Positions 1 through 10,497 of a stretch of 64,000 bases of DNA are shown piece by piece. The DNA comes from Chlorophyllum brunneum (lineage: Eukaryota > Basidiomycota > Agaricomycetes > Agaricales > Agaricaceae). The stretch covers positions 1,240,001 to 1,304,000 of the forward strand of contig OY756149.1 in NCBI GenBank assembly GCA_963576785.1, given 5' to 3'. Position 1 is the first letter of the stretch. Every line of letters begins with the position of its first letter. A model generated the notes under the pieces. It saw only the letters and a program-made list of their open reading frames with translations. It did not search any database and was not told where the DNA came from. A program made the translations under genes and the position numbers.

Positions 1-1020
1 CTTGAACCCAGAGAGGTTCAGCCATTCTACCTTCCTCCTCTGGAGAAAATAATAGCTCCGGCTGTCAGAACCTATAATGAGGAATTCCCTCCTCTTCCTA
101 GGGCCTCCCTTCCTATGGAGCACTTTCAGAGTAAAAGATATTCTCTTACTCAGAAAAACAAGACCACTTATAGGCAACCTGCCACACTTACAATATTGGT
201 AGATGAGGCCTTCAAGCAGCTCGAGAGTGAGAAAGAGGTCGATGATCTCATGGCACCGGCTCAGGATATCACCTACAACATCCATGACCCCAGGAACCCT
301 GCAAACGTCACAGGACCCTCTTCTGGGCCCCTTCCAAAGTCTCCTAAGTCCGAACTCTTTGCTTCAGCACCTCAATCTGAGGTGTCTCTTGGACTTTTGT
401 CGACTGACTATGGAAGCGACTACAAGAAGAAGGGAGGAGCTGGATACATGATCAATTCGATCTCAGATACTCTTACTAACCCTGATACACAGTCCTGTCA
501 CCAACATGCTGACTGGCCATCTTCACAAGAAGAAGGGCAAGGGCAAGGGAAAGGGACGTTGGGGGCCAGGCATGTAAATACTCAATCGGGATCTTTAGGA
601 TCCCATAACCATGTATTTTCGTGTGTAACAATAAGTGAGAAGTGTTTTAACACTTCTCAATTTTCTTGCTTCTCCACATGCATGCCCGATCAGTATTTAA
701 GAGTACTGGATCAAATTAGATCTCGATTGCTAAGCAATGATCAAATCATAACGCCATTAGAAGAATATAGTGATGTATGGTTATTAGACTCAGGGGCATC
801 ATGTCATTATACCCCTTATGCAGAAGACTTCATTAACTTTGAAGAACTCAAAGTTTCAATCCCAATTAAGACTGTAGGAGCACAAGGCTCCTACCTTAAT
901 GCAGTTGATCTTAGTACAGTTATGCTTAAGCATAGAGTCTATAACAGGAAAACTGACAGCATTCAACCAATGCAGATATTAATATATCCAGTCTTCCTTC
1001 TGAAAGGAACCTCTGAATGA
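1..1020 (+). pseudogene. Copia-A gag linker and aspartic protease
   Basis: Open from an ATG at 115 to TGA at 1018-1020, about 301 codons, and continuous with gag-like sequence before it. The N-terminal part is a low-complexity Pro/Ser-rich linker with no recognisable zinc knuckle. Near residues 220-235 lies the retroviral-type protease motif WLLDSGASCHYTPY, whose DSG triad supplies the catalytic Asp. The product would cleave the Gag-Pol polyprotein inside virus-like particles. Integrase follows after one stop in the same frame (TGA, then CTA, then ATG), so Gag-Pol was originally one reading frame. The equivalent stretch of copy 2 (42,118-43,313) is recognisably homologous but far more diverged than the downstream half. 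Confidence 0.85.
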
Positions 1021-1023
1021 CTA

Positions 1024-2287
1024 ATGTCAGTGGGACAGTTATGCCAAGATAGCAAAACTATTAGAACAGATGCCAATGAATCAGTAGTAGTTGATAGCAA
1101 AGGAAATGCTATTCTTCAAGCATATCCTTCAGCAAGTCGTAACACTACTCTACATTTTGTTAACACCAAAATTGTACATTCAGAACATGCAGCTATGGCT
1201 GTGGATCCGATTGTTGGCTACAAAGTTGTACATACAAGATTAGGATATCCCTCTAATTGTATTCTCAATCATTTTGAGAAAAATACAATTGGGTTTACTC
1301 CGGTATGGATTCCCGAGCAAAAACCAGTCTGTGACAGTTGTGCCAAGGGAAAGATACACCAGAAACCCTTTAGAGAGAACCCTACATGTGCAAAGCATCC
1401 ATTCAAAAGAATTCACTTGGATTTAGTTGAACTTCCAATTCTTTCCTACCATAAATTTAAATGGGTCATGACCATAATAGACAACTTTTCCTCTTATGGA
1501 TGGATTTGCTTCCTCCATAAGAAATCAGAAGCAGCAGAAGAAATGAAAAATTTCATTGTCTTAATTCAGACTCAATATGAGACTAAATTAAAATATCTCT
1601 GCACTGATAGAGGAGGAGAGTATGCAACTGACAAGTTGCAATCTCATTTGCACTCATTAGGGATTATACATGAGACTAGTGCACTGCACATACACCAACA
1701 GAACAGTTGAGCAGAATGCTTGAACCAAACTTTAATGGATAAAGCAGAAGCCATAAGGCATCATGCTTGTATTCCTGATGGTTGGTGGGAGTTTTCTATA
1801 GATCATGCAATACATATCTATAATAAAACACTGGTATTATGACTCATGTGGAAAACACCTTATGAAGTGTTGAATCAGAAGATTCCAGACATCTCCAAAG
1901 AGAAAGTCTTTGGCTGTGGTGCTTATGTTTTTCTTCTAAAAGAGATAAGAGACAATAAACTGACAGCAAAGTCAAAACTCATGATTTTCCTTGGTTGGAA
2001 TCAGATAGGAAAAACTATTGTTTTATGAGGCACCTAAATGGAAATGTGACCTATATATTTCCAACAGCCGTATTCAGTAAAGAACACTTTCCTAAATGTA
2101 TTGGGAAAAGATGAGAAGAATAGATGAACCAACCATCATCTTCCACTTCTCAAAGCACACCTTTGGAAGTAATTGTCTTCCATGCTCCAGATCCGTCTAC
2201 TGGTTTACCTATTAATAGACCACTGAGTCCTATACCCTGAACTTCTCCCAAAGGTTCTCCAGAAGATAGGACTTATAGATCTGGTCA
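1024..2287 (+). pseudogene. Copia-A integrase
   Basis: The first open part (1024-1710, 228 codons) holds the GAG-pre-integrase zinc-binding region (HTRLGYPS, then CDSCAKGK; the usual second His of the HxRLGH motif is Tyr here) and the rve catalytic core beginning HLDLVELP with TIIDNFSSYGW. A TGA at 1708 interrupts the AER-type motif after the core, and more TGAs follow near 1842 and 2026. The 1846-2028 stretch holds the C-terminal part of the core and the linker. Integrase inserts the cDNA with a 5-bp target duplication. The copy at 41,430-42,116 differs by one residue (fourth residue, Gly here, Glu there). The loss of the zinc-binding His and the shared stops make it non-functional. Confidence 0.88.
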
Positions 2288-2387
2288 TGGACAAATTCCA
2301 ACTCCTTTCCCTAAACCTAAGAAGTATAAAGGAAAGAGAAAAGCACCAAACATTAATACAGATATTCAGAAGGAGTGGGATGGTATT

Positions 2388-4421
2388 GTGCAAAACATTC
2401 TCTTTCCACCAAGAGAAGCACAAACACCAGAAGACGATGACAGTGATGGATTATCATATGCTGATCCACCCAATCACCCTGAAGGTTCGAACCATCCGCC
2501 TTCTCAAAGAGATGATCCAGATGTACAACTGTTCATACCCTATACCCCTGTCAAAGATGATCAGGATGCTAGTTCTTCTGTACCACGAGGTTACTCGGAT
2601 CAAATACCGGTTCCTGAAATACCTCAGAGACTGCAAAGAACCAGAAAAGTACCTGAACGTCCAGGAAACTTCTATGGTTCTACAAAGCATCTGACCAAAA
2701 TTCTCCAGGACTATGAGATGTTCCAACCTCCTAAGTTGAAATTAACAAGTTCTACAAGTACACTTGTTAGACAAATTCAATCAGAGACTTACAAACCTGG
2801 AATAATTGATAGACGTTCTCAACATGAAGCTTCTACATTAGAAGACTTATGCAGAGAAGGAGGAGTAGGGATAATCAATTATTTGTGCACTCAAAAAGTC
2901 GAATCACCATTAGTTCCTATTTCTTTCAAGGATCTAAATCGACTACCATCAGAAGAAAAATCTAAATGGTGGAAAGCATGCTTAGAAGAGTTAAATTCAC
3001 TCAGAAAAAGACATGTTTATGACTTAGCTAAACTTCCACCTGGAAGAAAAGCAGTCAAAAATAGATGGGTCTTCACACCCAAATCAGATGGTCGATACCA
3101 TGCTCGACTAGTAGCAAAAGGATTCTCTCAGATAGAGGGAATTGATTATGATGAACTATTTTCACCAGTAGTCTATTATGAGACAGCACAACTCATATTT
3201 GCAGTTGCTGCCCTCAACAATTGGAAGATGCTCAGTTTAGATGTTAAAACTGCTTATCTCTATGGAAAACTGGATGAAGAGCTCTATATGGAACTTCTAG
3301 AAGGTTTCAATACAGGTCATGGTAATACGGTTTGGAAATTAAACCAAGCCATTTATGGACTAAAGCAATCTGGATGACAATAGTGGAAGGAATTGACTAA
3401 GTCAATGACTGATCTAGGATTTGTCCAATCCAAATTAGATGCTGGAGTCTACTATTACTACAATCCTGAAACCAAAGAGCTTATTATAGCTCTAGTCTAT
3501 GTAGATAACTCAATGTTCATCGGAATTAGAGGCTCTAGACTTCTACATGAGAAGCAAGCACTCTTTATGAAGAAATGGAAATGCTGAGACCTTGGTCCAA
3601 CCAAAGAGTTTCTTGGCATGAAAATTTTGCAAAATCCTATAAACTGATCAATTACCCTAGACCAAATGGATTATCTAGGAAAGGTTCTTGATCAATTCAA
3701 AGTAATTGGAAAAGCAGAAATCCCATTACCCAATGGATTTATCTTTGAATCCAATACAGAACAAGCAACATCTGACTTCATAAAGAGGTATCAACAGTTA
3801 GTAGGATCGGTTATGTATCTAATGATAGGCAGTCAGCCAGACATAGTCTTTGCTACTGTCAAATTATCACAACATATGACCAATCCTACCAAAGCACATT
3901 ATAATGTAGGCTTACATTTGCTAAAGTATCTTAATACTACTCGCAAATATAGAATTACCTATAATAGAAGTTCTATGCAAGGCCTTAATGCCTTTTCAGA
4001 CTCTGATTGGGCTGGTGATCTAATTAGTCATAAATCTGTAACTGGATATTTCTGTTTATTAGCCAGCGGAGCTATTGCTTGGTTAAGTAGAAAACAGAAA
4101 ACCATTACATTATATTCCACTGAAGCTGAGTATATGGCTTTGTCAGATTGCAGTTGACAATTAATTTGGACCATCAATTTTTTGGAAGAAATTGGTATCC
4201 AATCATTGGCCCCTTATCTCTTTGGTGATAATAAGAGTTCAATATTTTGGGCCAAAAATCCAGTAACAGAAAAACAATCAAAATATGTTGACGTCAAATA
4301 CCATTATATTCATGATTTGGTAGAAGAAGGAAAGATTGAAATATTCTCTGTGAAAGGCATGGAAAACCCTGCCGATATTCTTACAAAAAATTTAGACAAA
4401 ATTAAATTCAATCTATTCTGA
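2388..4421 (+). pseudogene. Copia-A reverse transcriptase and RNase H
   Basis: RT begins near 2950 with KWWKACLEEL, NRWVFTPKSDG and ARLVAKGFSQIEGIDYDELF, followed by SLDVKTAYLYG (first catalytic Asp). After stops at 3375 and 3381 comes LVYVDNSMFIG at about 3499. The expected catalytic YVDD box reads YVDN, so a metal-binding Asp is lost. RNase H occupies 3666-4421, with SDSDWAGD, STEAEYMALSD and a C-terminal DNKSS/VKYHYIHD region. Stops at about 3585, 3645 and 4155 are TGA where Arg CGA is expected. The equivalent region of copy 2 carries the same stops and the same YVDN change. Confidence 0.9.
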
Positions 4422-4470
4422 CCTTGCCTTGGCTTGATGTTTTGAGTAATTAAAAACTCTACATCAATAC

Positions 4471-4484
4471 AGAGCAAGGAGGAG
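4471..4484 (+). promoter_or_regulatory. Polypurine tract of copia-A copy 1
   Basis: A purine-rich run (AGAGCAAGGAGGAG) abuts the TGTTGA that opens the 3' LTR, the expected place for plus-strand cDNA priming. The same tract in reverse complement abuts the LTR of copy 2 at 38656-38669. Confidence 0.75.
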
Positions 4485-5056
4485 TGTTGAAGTTTCGGAC
4501 ATATTCTAGAAATAGATTATGAAGTCATTATTCTAATAATAGACTGATCCATTACTTTCCAGTAACTTCAATCTATAGTAACTTCCTATGAGTTGCTCTG
4601 CATACAATGAGAGTCATAAGTACTTGATAGATTATTCTACATGGTACTAATGACTAGTATACTACATTCCACAGTACTCCACAGGCACTACACCACAGTT
4701 AATGGGAGTCATAAGGAACATTCCATGTATTCCTAGTATTTTATGTAGTATGACTCGCCTATGTTTCAACATGTATATAAACCTCATGTAGCAGACCTAG
4801 TTCTGCATCTTGTTCAATCAAACAACTTCTTCATCATTGCCTATCTTCTTGAGTACAATACCAGTCTTGACTTACTTGACTTTGACCTCTACACTTCTGA
4901 TACCAACTGCTTTATCAATAATATCTGTCTATCCAAATTACCTTTCTATAGGTATCAGATAAAAGCTTATTATCTTGGTGAGTAGACCCTATGTTCTCTC
5001 CCACTGCATTTACTGCTGCCCCCAGCAAACAACTCGTTACAGTTGTTTCCTCAACA
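4485..5056 (+). repeat. Copia-A 3' LTR, 572 bp
   Basis: It starts TGTTGA and ends TCAACA, a perfect 6-bp terminal inverted repeat. It contains a TATA-like TATATAAA near 4774. It is followed by ATTAT (5057-5061). It is almost identical to the LTR at 38084-38655 except in the last ~70 bp, and clearly different from the LTR at 44871-45442. Only about three CpG dinucleotides remain. Confidence 0.92.
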
Positions 5057-6876
5057 ATTATTACATTCAGGCTCGAAGTAAGGCCCAACTGATACCAGAA
5101 ATCAACAAAAGCAATGCTCTAGATATTCTGAAAAGACTACAACACCTTCTACACCTCTCTCTACCTGTCTAGCCCCAGCTACAGCCAGCTCAGCCATGGA
5201 ATATGCCCAAAATGTATCACCATCATCATTTTCTGCTTCTTCAGCCTCTCCCATTGCTTCTAGGCCCTCACCACACTACCAATGGCTGCCAGACACTGGT
5301 ACTACGTCCCACATGACCCCACATTGTCACTGGTTCAAGACCTACACTCCCTGTCACACTCTCATCCACCTAGCAGACAATTCAGTAGTCTATGCCTCTG
5401 ATGTTGGCTCTGTGGTCTTCCAACCCATTCTGGCCACAGGAGAGGCCACAGCAGTCAAGTTTATACATGTTCTACACATCTCAGAGCTCAAGAGCAACCT
5501 CCTATTGTATCTATACCTTACCCAGTACAAGAACTTCAATATCTTGATCACTGCTCACTCTATGGAGTTCAAACTTGGAGAAAATACACTTTTTACTGCT
5601 ACCATCCATTCCAACAACTTGGCATTGCTTGACAGTATCACTAGGCACTCAGAAATGGCTCTCCACACCTCTACCCTTCCTCTGGACCTCTCCCTATGGC
5701 ATAGACACTTTATCCACCATAGTTATGCTGATGTGAAGAAGATGGTCAGTCAAGACCTTGTCACAGGCCTTAAACTCAACTCTACCACCGCTCCAGACCC
5801 TATTTGCGAGCCATGCCTGGCAGAAAAGATGCATGCAAACCCATTTCCCTCTTCCCTCAGTCACAACTGCTCCCCACTTGATCTGGTACACACAGACCTT
5901 CATGGACTGCTCCCAGTCAGCACAGTCCAAGGTTACAAGTACTAGATCTTATTTATTGATGATTCTACATGTTTTCGAGTAGTTTACCCACTCAAGGTCA
6001 AGTCTGAGGCCTTTGAAGCATTCAAGATCTACAAATCTTGGGCTGAAAACCAGTTGGGGATGAAAATTCGAGCTCTCCAGGATGATAAAGGTGGTGAACA
6101 CATGTCTGAAGCATTCTTGAGGTTCACTGAGCAGGCTGGGATCAAAAGGAGGCACTCTACTTGGCTAGGATCAAAAGGAGGCACTCTACTTGGCTGGGAT
6201 CAAAAGGAGGCACTCTACTTACAACAGACCCCAGCAAAATAGCCTAGCTGAACAAATAAATCATATTATGGGGGAGAGAATCACTGCTATGCTCTCAGAA
6301 TCACAATTGCCACTGTCATTTTGGAGGGAATGCCTTGCTTCAATGGTATACATTTGGAACCACCTCCCTACAGCTTCTCTCACAAATTTGATGCTATTTG
6401 AAGTGTTTTATGGCCATAAACCAGATGTTTCACACCTTAGAGTCTGGGAGTGCACTGCTTATGTGCATGTCCAATAAGATAAGCAAAATTCTCTGTAGCC
6501 ACACTTCGAAAAATGTGTCTTTATTGGCTACCCAACTGGCTACAAAGGTTAGAAGTTCTATAACCCAACCACTTGCAAGGTCTGCATTTCTGAACAAGCA
6601 GATTTTGATGAAAGACACTTCCTTGGCCTTTCTAGAGCAAAAATGGAAGCTATACCATCTTTTGCTGGTCCACTACCCTCTCCAAATGATCCACTACCTT
6701 CTAACTCATCTACTGGCTCTCCATCAATGTTTCTGGACTTGCCTTCTTTTGGAGATGAAGGGGGTGATGTAGACAACCTCTATGCACTGCCACAAGCTCA
6801 TCAGCCTCGAAATGTGCCCACAGTTCCTCTCCCAAGTCAGCCAAGTCCATTACCACTTTCACCAATTGTTCCAAAG
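5057..6876 (+). pseudogene. Copia-B protease and integrase fragment
   Basis: A second copia family. At 5196-5945 a protease motif (WLPDTGTTSHMTPH, DTG triad) is followed by the pre-integrase zinc region (LWHRHFIHHSY, then CEPCLAEKMH) and the start of the integrase core (DLVHTDLHGLLP), ending at a TAG at 5943. The core continues from 5949 to 6477 (IRALQDDKGGEH, NSLAEQINHIM) in shifting frames, then a Pro/Ser-rich hinge runs to 6876. The preceding 135 bases belong to the gag end of the same element, whose zinc knuckle now lies at 45,443-45,500 on the other strand. Gypsy-2 interrupts the hinge after CAAAG. Confidence 0.85.
6134..6220 (+). repeat. 29-bp tandem triplication inside copia-B integrase
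   Basis: Three consecutive 29-bp units starting GGCTGGGATC (the second has one G-to-A change) lie in the integrase core. The 58-bp gain shifts the frame; one unit would join the AGIKRRHSTYN and RPQQNSLAEQ parts of the core. Confidence 0.9.
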
Positions 6877-7181
6877 TGTTACAACCTTAGTCTGAGACTC
6901 AGGTTGCAAGTCTTTGGATAAAGACAAGAAAGTAGAGAGAAGAGTAAGGGATGATACGATTGGTAAAGTGTAAGGAATACATCAAGTATTACTACACTTT
7001 ATATACTAGTGGTAAGAACTAAGAATAATGGAACAGGGTAAAGGAGTCATAGAGACAAATAAGATGAGTCAGAAGAGGTACAGCCATAAGGGATGAAACA
7101 TATAAGTGAAATGGATACATAGGAATGATAAATGTGACAGGTGCATGATAGGAATGTACTGTCTATCTATAGTTCATAACA
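6877..7181 (-). repeat. Gypsy-2 3' LTR, 305 bp
   Basis: It begins TGTTAC and ends ATAACA in window orientation, preceded by target duplication CAAAG. A purine-rich tract on the minus strand (complement of the ATACCTCC run at 7182) abuts it. It contains the reverse complement of the TATA box and the self-priming complement. Confidence 0.92.
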
Positions 7182-7199
7182 ATACCTCCTTTTTTACTT

Positions 7200-8101
7200 T
7201 CATGACCCCATGAAATATCATAGTCTACTTGTCATCTTGTTCTTTGTGCAAGGCATTAACAAGTTGACTTTTGGTAGGACCAATCATCGGGGTTCCTGAT
7301 TTGTGTCGACATCCAATCCAGAAAGGGGCATGGTCTTGGCCTCCTCTGAAGAGGGCTATGGTACATCCTTTGAAGTTGCTGTATCATTTGTTTCAGCTGC
7401 AACGAGGTTGTGTATTATCTCTTCCCAGTAGTTTTCTTCAAACTGTCCTCCATCTTTGAGTGTGAGATAAGATGGGGGTGGGTTGAATATCATTGGTTTG
7501 GGTGGGGGTCCATATTAGGCAGTTGTATAAGAAGGTGGTCTACTTCATCTCGCATATCCGGTTCCATTAGATAGTCTGGGACTGATTTGTCGATTCCCTC
7601 CATTCCTTTATCTAACCAGTCCTGTTCATCGTCTTTGTGGTAGGGTGGCTTGTTGGGTAAGGTAGTGGGGATGTATGAGTCAAGATCCATTAGTCTCTAC
7701 GCAAGTTTATAGGTGGGATTGTTGCTCAAGTTGGTAAGGTAATTGAGTCTTTTGCCTGTCATGATTAAGACACTTTGGATGCATTTCTTTGCATCAGAGT
7801 GCACTAATACATTGAGGTTGGTGGCTGCTTTGTCTAATAACTCCTTCATGAGTTCATGTTTCCCAGTTGACATGGCAGTGGGAAGGGCTCTGGTAGTGGT
7901 GATGAGTAGAATGTGGCTCAGGGCTTTGGCTTGGATTTGAAGGTTGTTGATGGCATGGGCAATGTATGTGAGTCCTTTGGTTGTGGCAGTATAGTGTTCG
8001 ATTCGGTCTTCGGTGGACTGGGCATCAAGGAAGTTGTTAAGTTCTTGTTCGAATTCTGCATCGTTGGCTGAAAAAGGGGTAGGCTTGCATTCGGTATACA
8101 T
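7200..8101 (-). pseudogene. Gypsy-2 ORF3, unknown function
   Basis: Open on the minus strand from an ATG at 8101 to a stop at 7697 (134 codons). It continues in the same region to about 7200 with later stops and a frameshift. Near its end YLTLKDGG, ENYWEEI and FWIGC match the equivalent protein of gypsy-3, -4 and -5. It lies between the chromodomain and the 3' LTR, where some gypsy elements carry env, but no signal peptide or membrane segment is seen. I do not recognise the family. It is probably a soluble helical protein. Confidence 0.7.
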
Positions 8102-8202
8102 GGTATGTTGTGAAGGTAATTAGCAAAGTTTAGGGTGCAATGGATACAGCGTGAGGTGTGTTGAGTGTAGTGATCTCTTGTAACATGAGGTTTGTTGTTC
8201 AT
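7918..8202 (-). CDS. Small ORF overlapping the pol stop of gypsy-2
   Basis: 94 codons starting MNNKPHVTRDHYTQ. Its ATG overlaps the pol TGA as ATGA. The first 35-40 residues (HYT, CIH, TL.F.NY, P) recur in the three other gypsy copies of the window. Function unknown. It overlaps the ORF3 start in another frame, so only the first part is likely to be constrained. Confidence 0.45.
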   Translation of the reverse strand: MNNKPHVTRDHYTQHTSRCIHCTLNFANYLHNIPCIPNASLPLFQPTMQNSNKNLTTSLMPSPPKTESNTILPQPKDSHTLPMPSTTFKSKPKP

Positions 8203-8865
8203 AATTGTCGCTTTTTACCCTCCCTTTTTATAGGTTTTGTTCTTGAAATCTTGTCTAAAAATTCTTGAACTGCCTCCTTAGCATTTCCTAACTCTGACTC
8301 ATTCTCCCGTGTGTCTTCTTTGGAGGTATACCCTTTCCAGTGTACTAGGAATTGATTTTGTCGTCCTCTTGTGCAGTATCCTTGGATTTCTTCTACCTTG
8401 TATTGCTCTTTATTGTTGATGATCTCGGGCATCAGTGGTAGTGGGGTGCGCTGGCTGTCAAACTTGGGTTTTCGATAGGGGGAGAGGAGTCTGCTGTTAA
8501 ACACATTGTGTATCACCCATGTTTCAGGTAGTTCCAATTGGTAGCTTGTTTTGCCTATCTTTGTTTTTATCCTGAATGGTCCATATTGTTTGTGATCCAG
8601 CTTTTTGGTTGGTCTTGTTGTCCTGATATTACTTGCTTCGAGCCAAACTTGTTCTCCTGGGATGTACTCATGTTCCAGCTTAGTGCTGTTGCGTTTCTCC
8701 ATTTGTCCCTGACTGCATTGTAACATCTTTGTTGCTTCTTGTTGCATGTCTTATAACTCCTGTATTTGTTCCGTGATTGCAGGTGCTTTGGTGATACTCG
8801 TTATATTTCCTTTCCAAGGGTGTTGTCCATAAACTATTTCAAATGGTGAGTATCTGGTGGCTGTG
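8199..8865 (-). pseudogene. Gypsy-2 pol C-terminus: integrase tail and chromodomain
   Basis: Open at 8747-8199 (182 codons). It holds the GPY/F-type module (KLDHKQYGPFRIKTKIG, SYQLELPETW, VFNSRLLSPY) and a chromodomain (YKVEEIQGY, FLVHWKGYTSKEDT, ENESEL). In chromoviruses this domain directs integration toward modified histones. The upstream integrase core is separated by gypsy-3 and resumes at 15320. Confidence 0.88.
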
Positions 8866-9030
8866 TGTTACAAACTATAGATAGACCGTTCATTCCTATC
8901 TTGCGCCCGTTACCTCGTGTACCCTCACACCTGTTTCACTCCTTGTTCCATCTCCTGTTTCATCTCTGAAGGCTATGCCTCCTATCTGACTCGTCTACTC
9001 GTCTCCCTTATTATTACCCGCCACTACTAG

Positions 9031-9038
9031 TATATAAA
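9031..9038 (+). promoter_or_regulatory. TATA box of gypsy-3 LTR promoter
   Basis: TATATAAAG in the LTR; a start about 30 bp downstream falls at about 9061-9066. The same box is conserved in every gypsy LTR here. Confidence 0.7.
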
Positions 9039-9064
9039 GTGTAGTAATACTTGATGTATTCCTT

Positions 9065-9076
9065 ACACTTTACCAA
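9065..9076 (+). promoter_or_regulatory. Predicted mRNA 5' end, self-priming segment
   Basis: ACACTTTACCAA, 34 bp after the TATA box, is the exact reverse complement of the site just inside the internal region (9161-9172). In Tf1 and sushi elements the first nucleotides of the mRNA fold back onto such a site and prime minus-strand synthesis. Confidence 0.65.
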
Positions 9077-9160
9077 TCGTATCATCCCTTACTCTCCTCT
9101 CTACTTCCTTGTCTTTATCCAAAGACTTGCAACCTGAGTCTCAGACTAAGGTCGTAACAT

Positions 9161-9172
9161 TTGGTAAAGTGT
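9161..9172 (+). promoter_or_regulatory. Self-primer binding site of gypsy-3
   Basis: TTGGTAAAGTGT begins one base after the LTR end at 9159, where a tRNA primer site would be expected. It is complementary over 12 of 12 bases to 9065-9076. Equivalent sites follow the LTRs of the other gypsy copies. Confidence 0.65.
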
Positions 9173-9252
9173 CATTCAACTTACCTTGCAAGAGAGGTGC
9201 CACTATTCGTAGCTAGGCTTGGAATAATAGCCTCCGACCAGGACAACAGTAT

Positions 9253-10497
9253 ATGAGCAACAGTAGCTCATCGAGAACACCGAGAAGACACAGAGCTCCG
9301 AGACCAACAGACATCCAGGGTTCACCTATAGCAACAGGATCCAAACGATCAACCGAATCAGAAATCCCTGAAGGCCTTAAACAGCAGAAATCCGAACACA
9401 GCGTAGACGAAAGTACAGCTCTATTCGAAACCGAATTCGATATAGAAGTCGCCGAAAACACATCCGATATAGATATCGCCGAGACCTACGAGAAAGAATC
9501 TGAACATGGTACAGATGAGGAACTAGCTGCATCTGAAGAAGAAATCGACATAGAAGTTGCCGACGCCACAACTGATAGAGAAATCACCGAGACCCATGCA
9601 AACGAACACAGCGAACCAGAAACAGAACCAGAAATGACAGAAGAAGTCAACATCCCAAAAAACCTAGCCCCGGAGCCAGGATATTTCAATGGGGATAGAA
9701 CCAGATTCGATGATTGGTGGAGAGCCATATCCTTATGGCTGATGTTCAACAAGATAGAAGAAGAAGAACAGAAAATAGTAGCAATTTTGGCAAGAATGAA
9801 AGGGGGACTAGCAGGCCCTTATGCCAACACGCAACTCCAAGCCATCCAGAACAAGAAAACGCCAGATTGGGATGACTTTACAAAGGAAATAGAAGCCACA
9901 TTTTCCTTGGGAAATAGGAAAGCCATAGCAGAAGGAGAAATTGAGACGTTCAAACAAGGGAAGAAGAACACGGCAGATTTCTTAATCGAATTCGAGGCAT
10001 TGAAAGCCCAAGCGGGGACAGACGACACCCACGCAATATTCCTCCTCAAACGCCACACCCGAGCAGACATCATCCAAACCATAGTAGGCTACCCAACAAC
10101 CTCTGTCCCAACAACATACACCAAATGGAAAACTACAATCCTTGCAGTAGGACAAGGGTATGAAGCAACGGACATCACCCGAGGAGATGTCAGAACCACC
10201 ACCGGAGTTACTTATGGAGGTAGAGGACAACCCATGGAGATAGGAAGACAAAAAGCAGACACCAATCAGAATGGGAAACCGAGGTGCTACAACTGCAACC
10301 TCTATGGGCATATTGCCAAATACTGCAGGAAGAAGACAAAAGTCACATACACCAAGATAACGTGTTACAATTGTGGCAAACAGGGCCACATCTCGAAGAA
10401 CTGCCGGGCACCCAAGAAAGCACATATCAGAGAGATCAACGAGGAAGATGAACGAGAAATGGAGGAGAAAGAGGATTTTGTCGAAGGCTCCGAGTAG
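9253..10497 (+). CDS. Gypsy-3 Gag
   Basis: An intact 414-codon frame beginning MSNSSSSRTPRRHR. Residues about 50-130 are very acidic with imperfect repeats (EFDIEVAE, EIDIEVAD). The central capsid-like part (about 140-280) starts EPGYFNGDRTRFDDWWRA. Two CCHC zinc knuckles follow: CYNCNLYGHIAKYC (about 348-361) and CYNCGKQGHISKNC (about 372-385). Gag forms the particle and binds element RNA. Its stop is TAG, and pol sequence is open through this point in the -1 frame. This is one of only two intact Gag frames in the window. Confidence 0.93.
   Translation: MSNSSSSRTPRRHRAPRPTDIQGSPIATGSKRSTESEIPEGLKQQKSEHSVDESTALFETEFDIEVAENTSDIDIAETYEKESEHGTDEELAASEEEIDIEVADATTDREITETHANEHSEPETEPEMTEEVNIPKNLAPEPGYFNGDRTRFDDWWRAISLWLMFNKIEEEEQKIVAILARMKGGLAGPYANTQLQAIQNKKTPDWDDFTKEIEATFSLGNRKAIAEGEIETFKQGKKNTADFLIEFEALKAQAGTDDTHAIFLLKRHTRADIIQTIVGYPTTSVPTTYTKWKTTILAVGQGYEATDITRGDVRTTTGVTYGGRGQPMEIGRQKADTNQNGKPRCYNCNLYGHIAKYCRKKTKVTYTKITCYNCGKQGHISKNCRAPKKAHIREINEEDEREMEEKEDFVEGSE

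Larger units (their letters stand above)
1..5056 (+). mobile_element. Copia-A copy 1, Ty1/copia retrotransposon, 5' end outside the window
   Basis: The order is gag linker and aspartic protease, integrase, reverse transcriptase, RNase H, polypurine tract and a 572-bp 3' LTR. Integrase precedes RT, which defines the copia superfamily. The coding region is broken by several in-frame stops, mostly TGA. From about 1,050 to 4,990 it is nearly identical to the inverted copy at 38,150-42,085, with only three base differences spotted by eye. Left of about 1,050 the two diverge clearly. The 5' LTR must lie left of the window. Confidence 0.93.
8866..9159 (+). repeat. Gypsy-3 5' LTR, 294 bp
   Basis: It starts TGTTACAAAC and ends GTCGTAACA. 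The TATA box is at 9031. The downstream region carries the complement of the primer site. TSD CTGTG precedes it. Confidence 0.94.

Noticed and set aside
4485..5041. A shorter 557-bp copia-A LTR ending at GTTACA
   Set aside because: All copies continue similarly to TCAACA, the inverse of the TGTTGA start, and the primer site follows at once, so 572 bp is right.
7200..8101. ORF3 as an envelope gene, from its position
   Set aside because: No signal peptide, hydrophobic membrane segment or glycoprotein features are visible in any copy.
8538..8723. Many open frames opposite gypsy, copia and LINE coding strands
   Set aside because: They are antisense shadows of real coding regions, with no domain of their own and no conservation independent of the sense frame.
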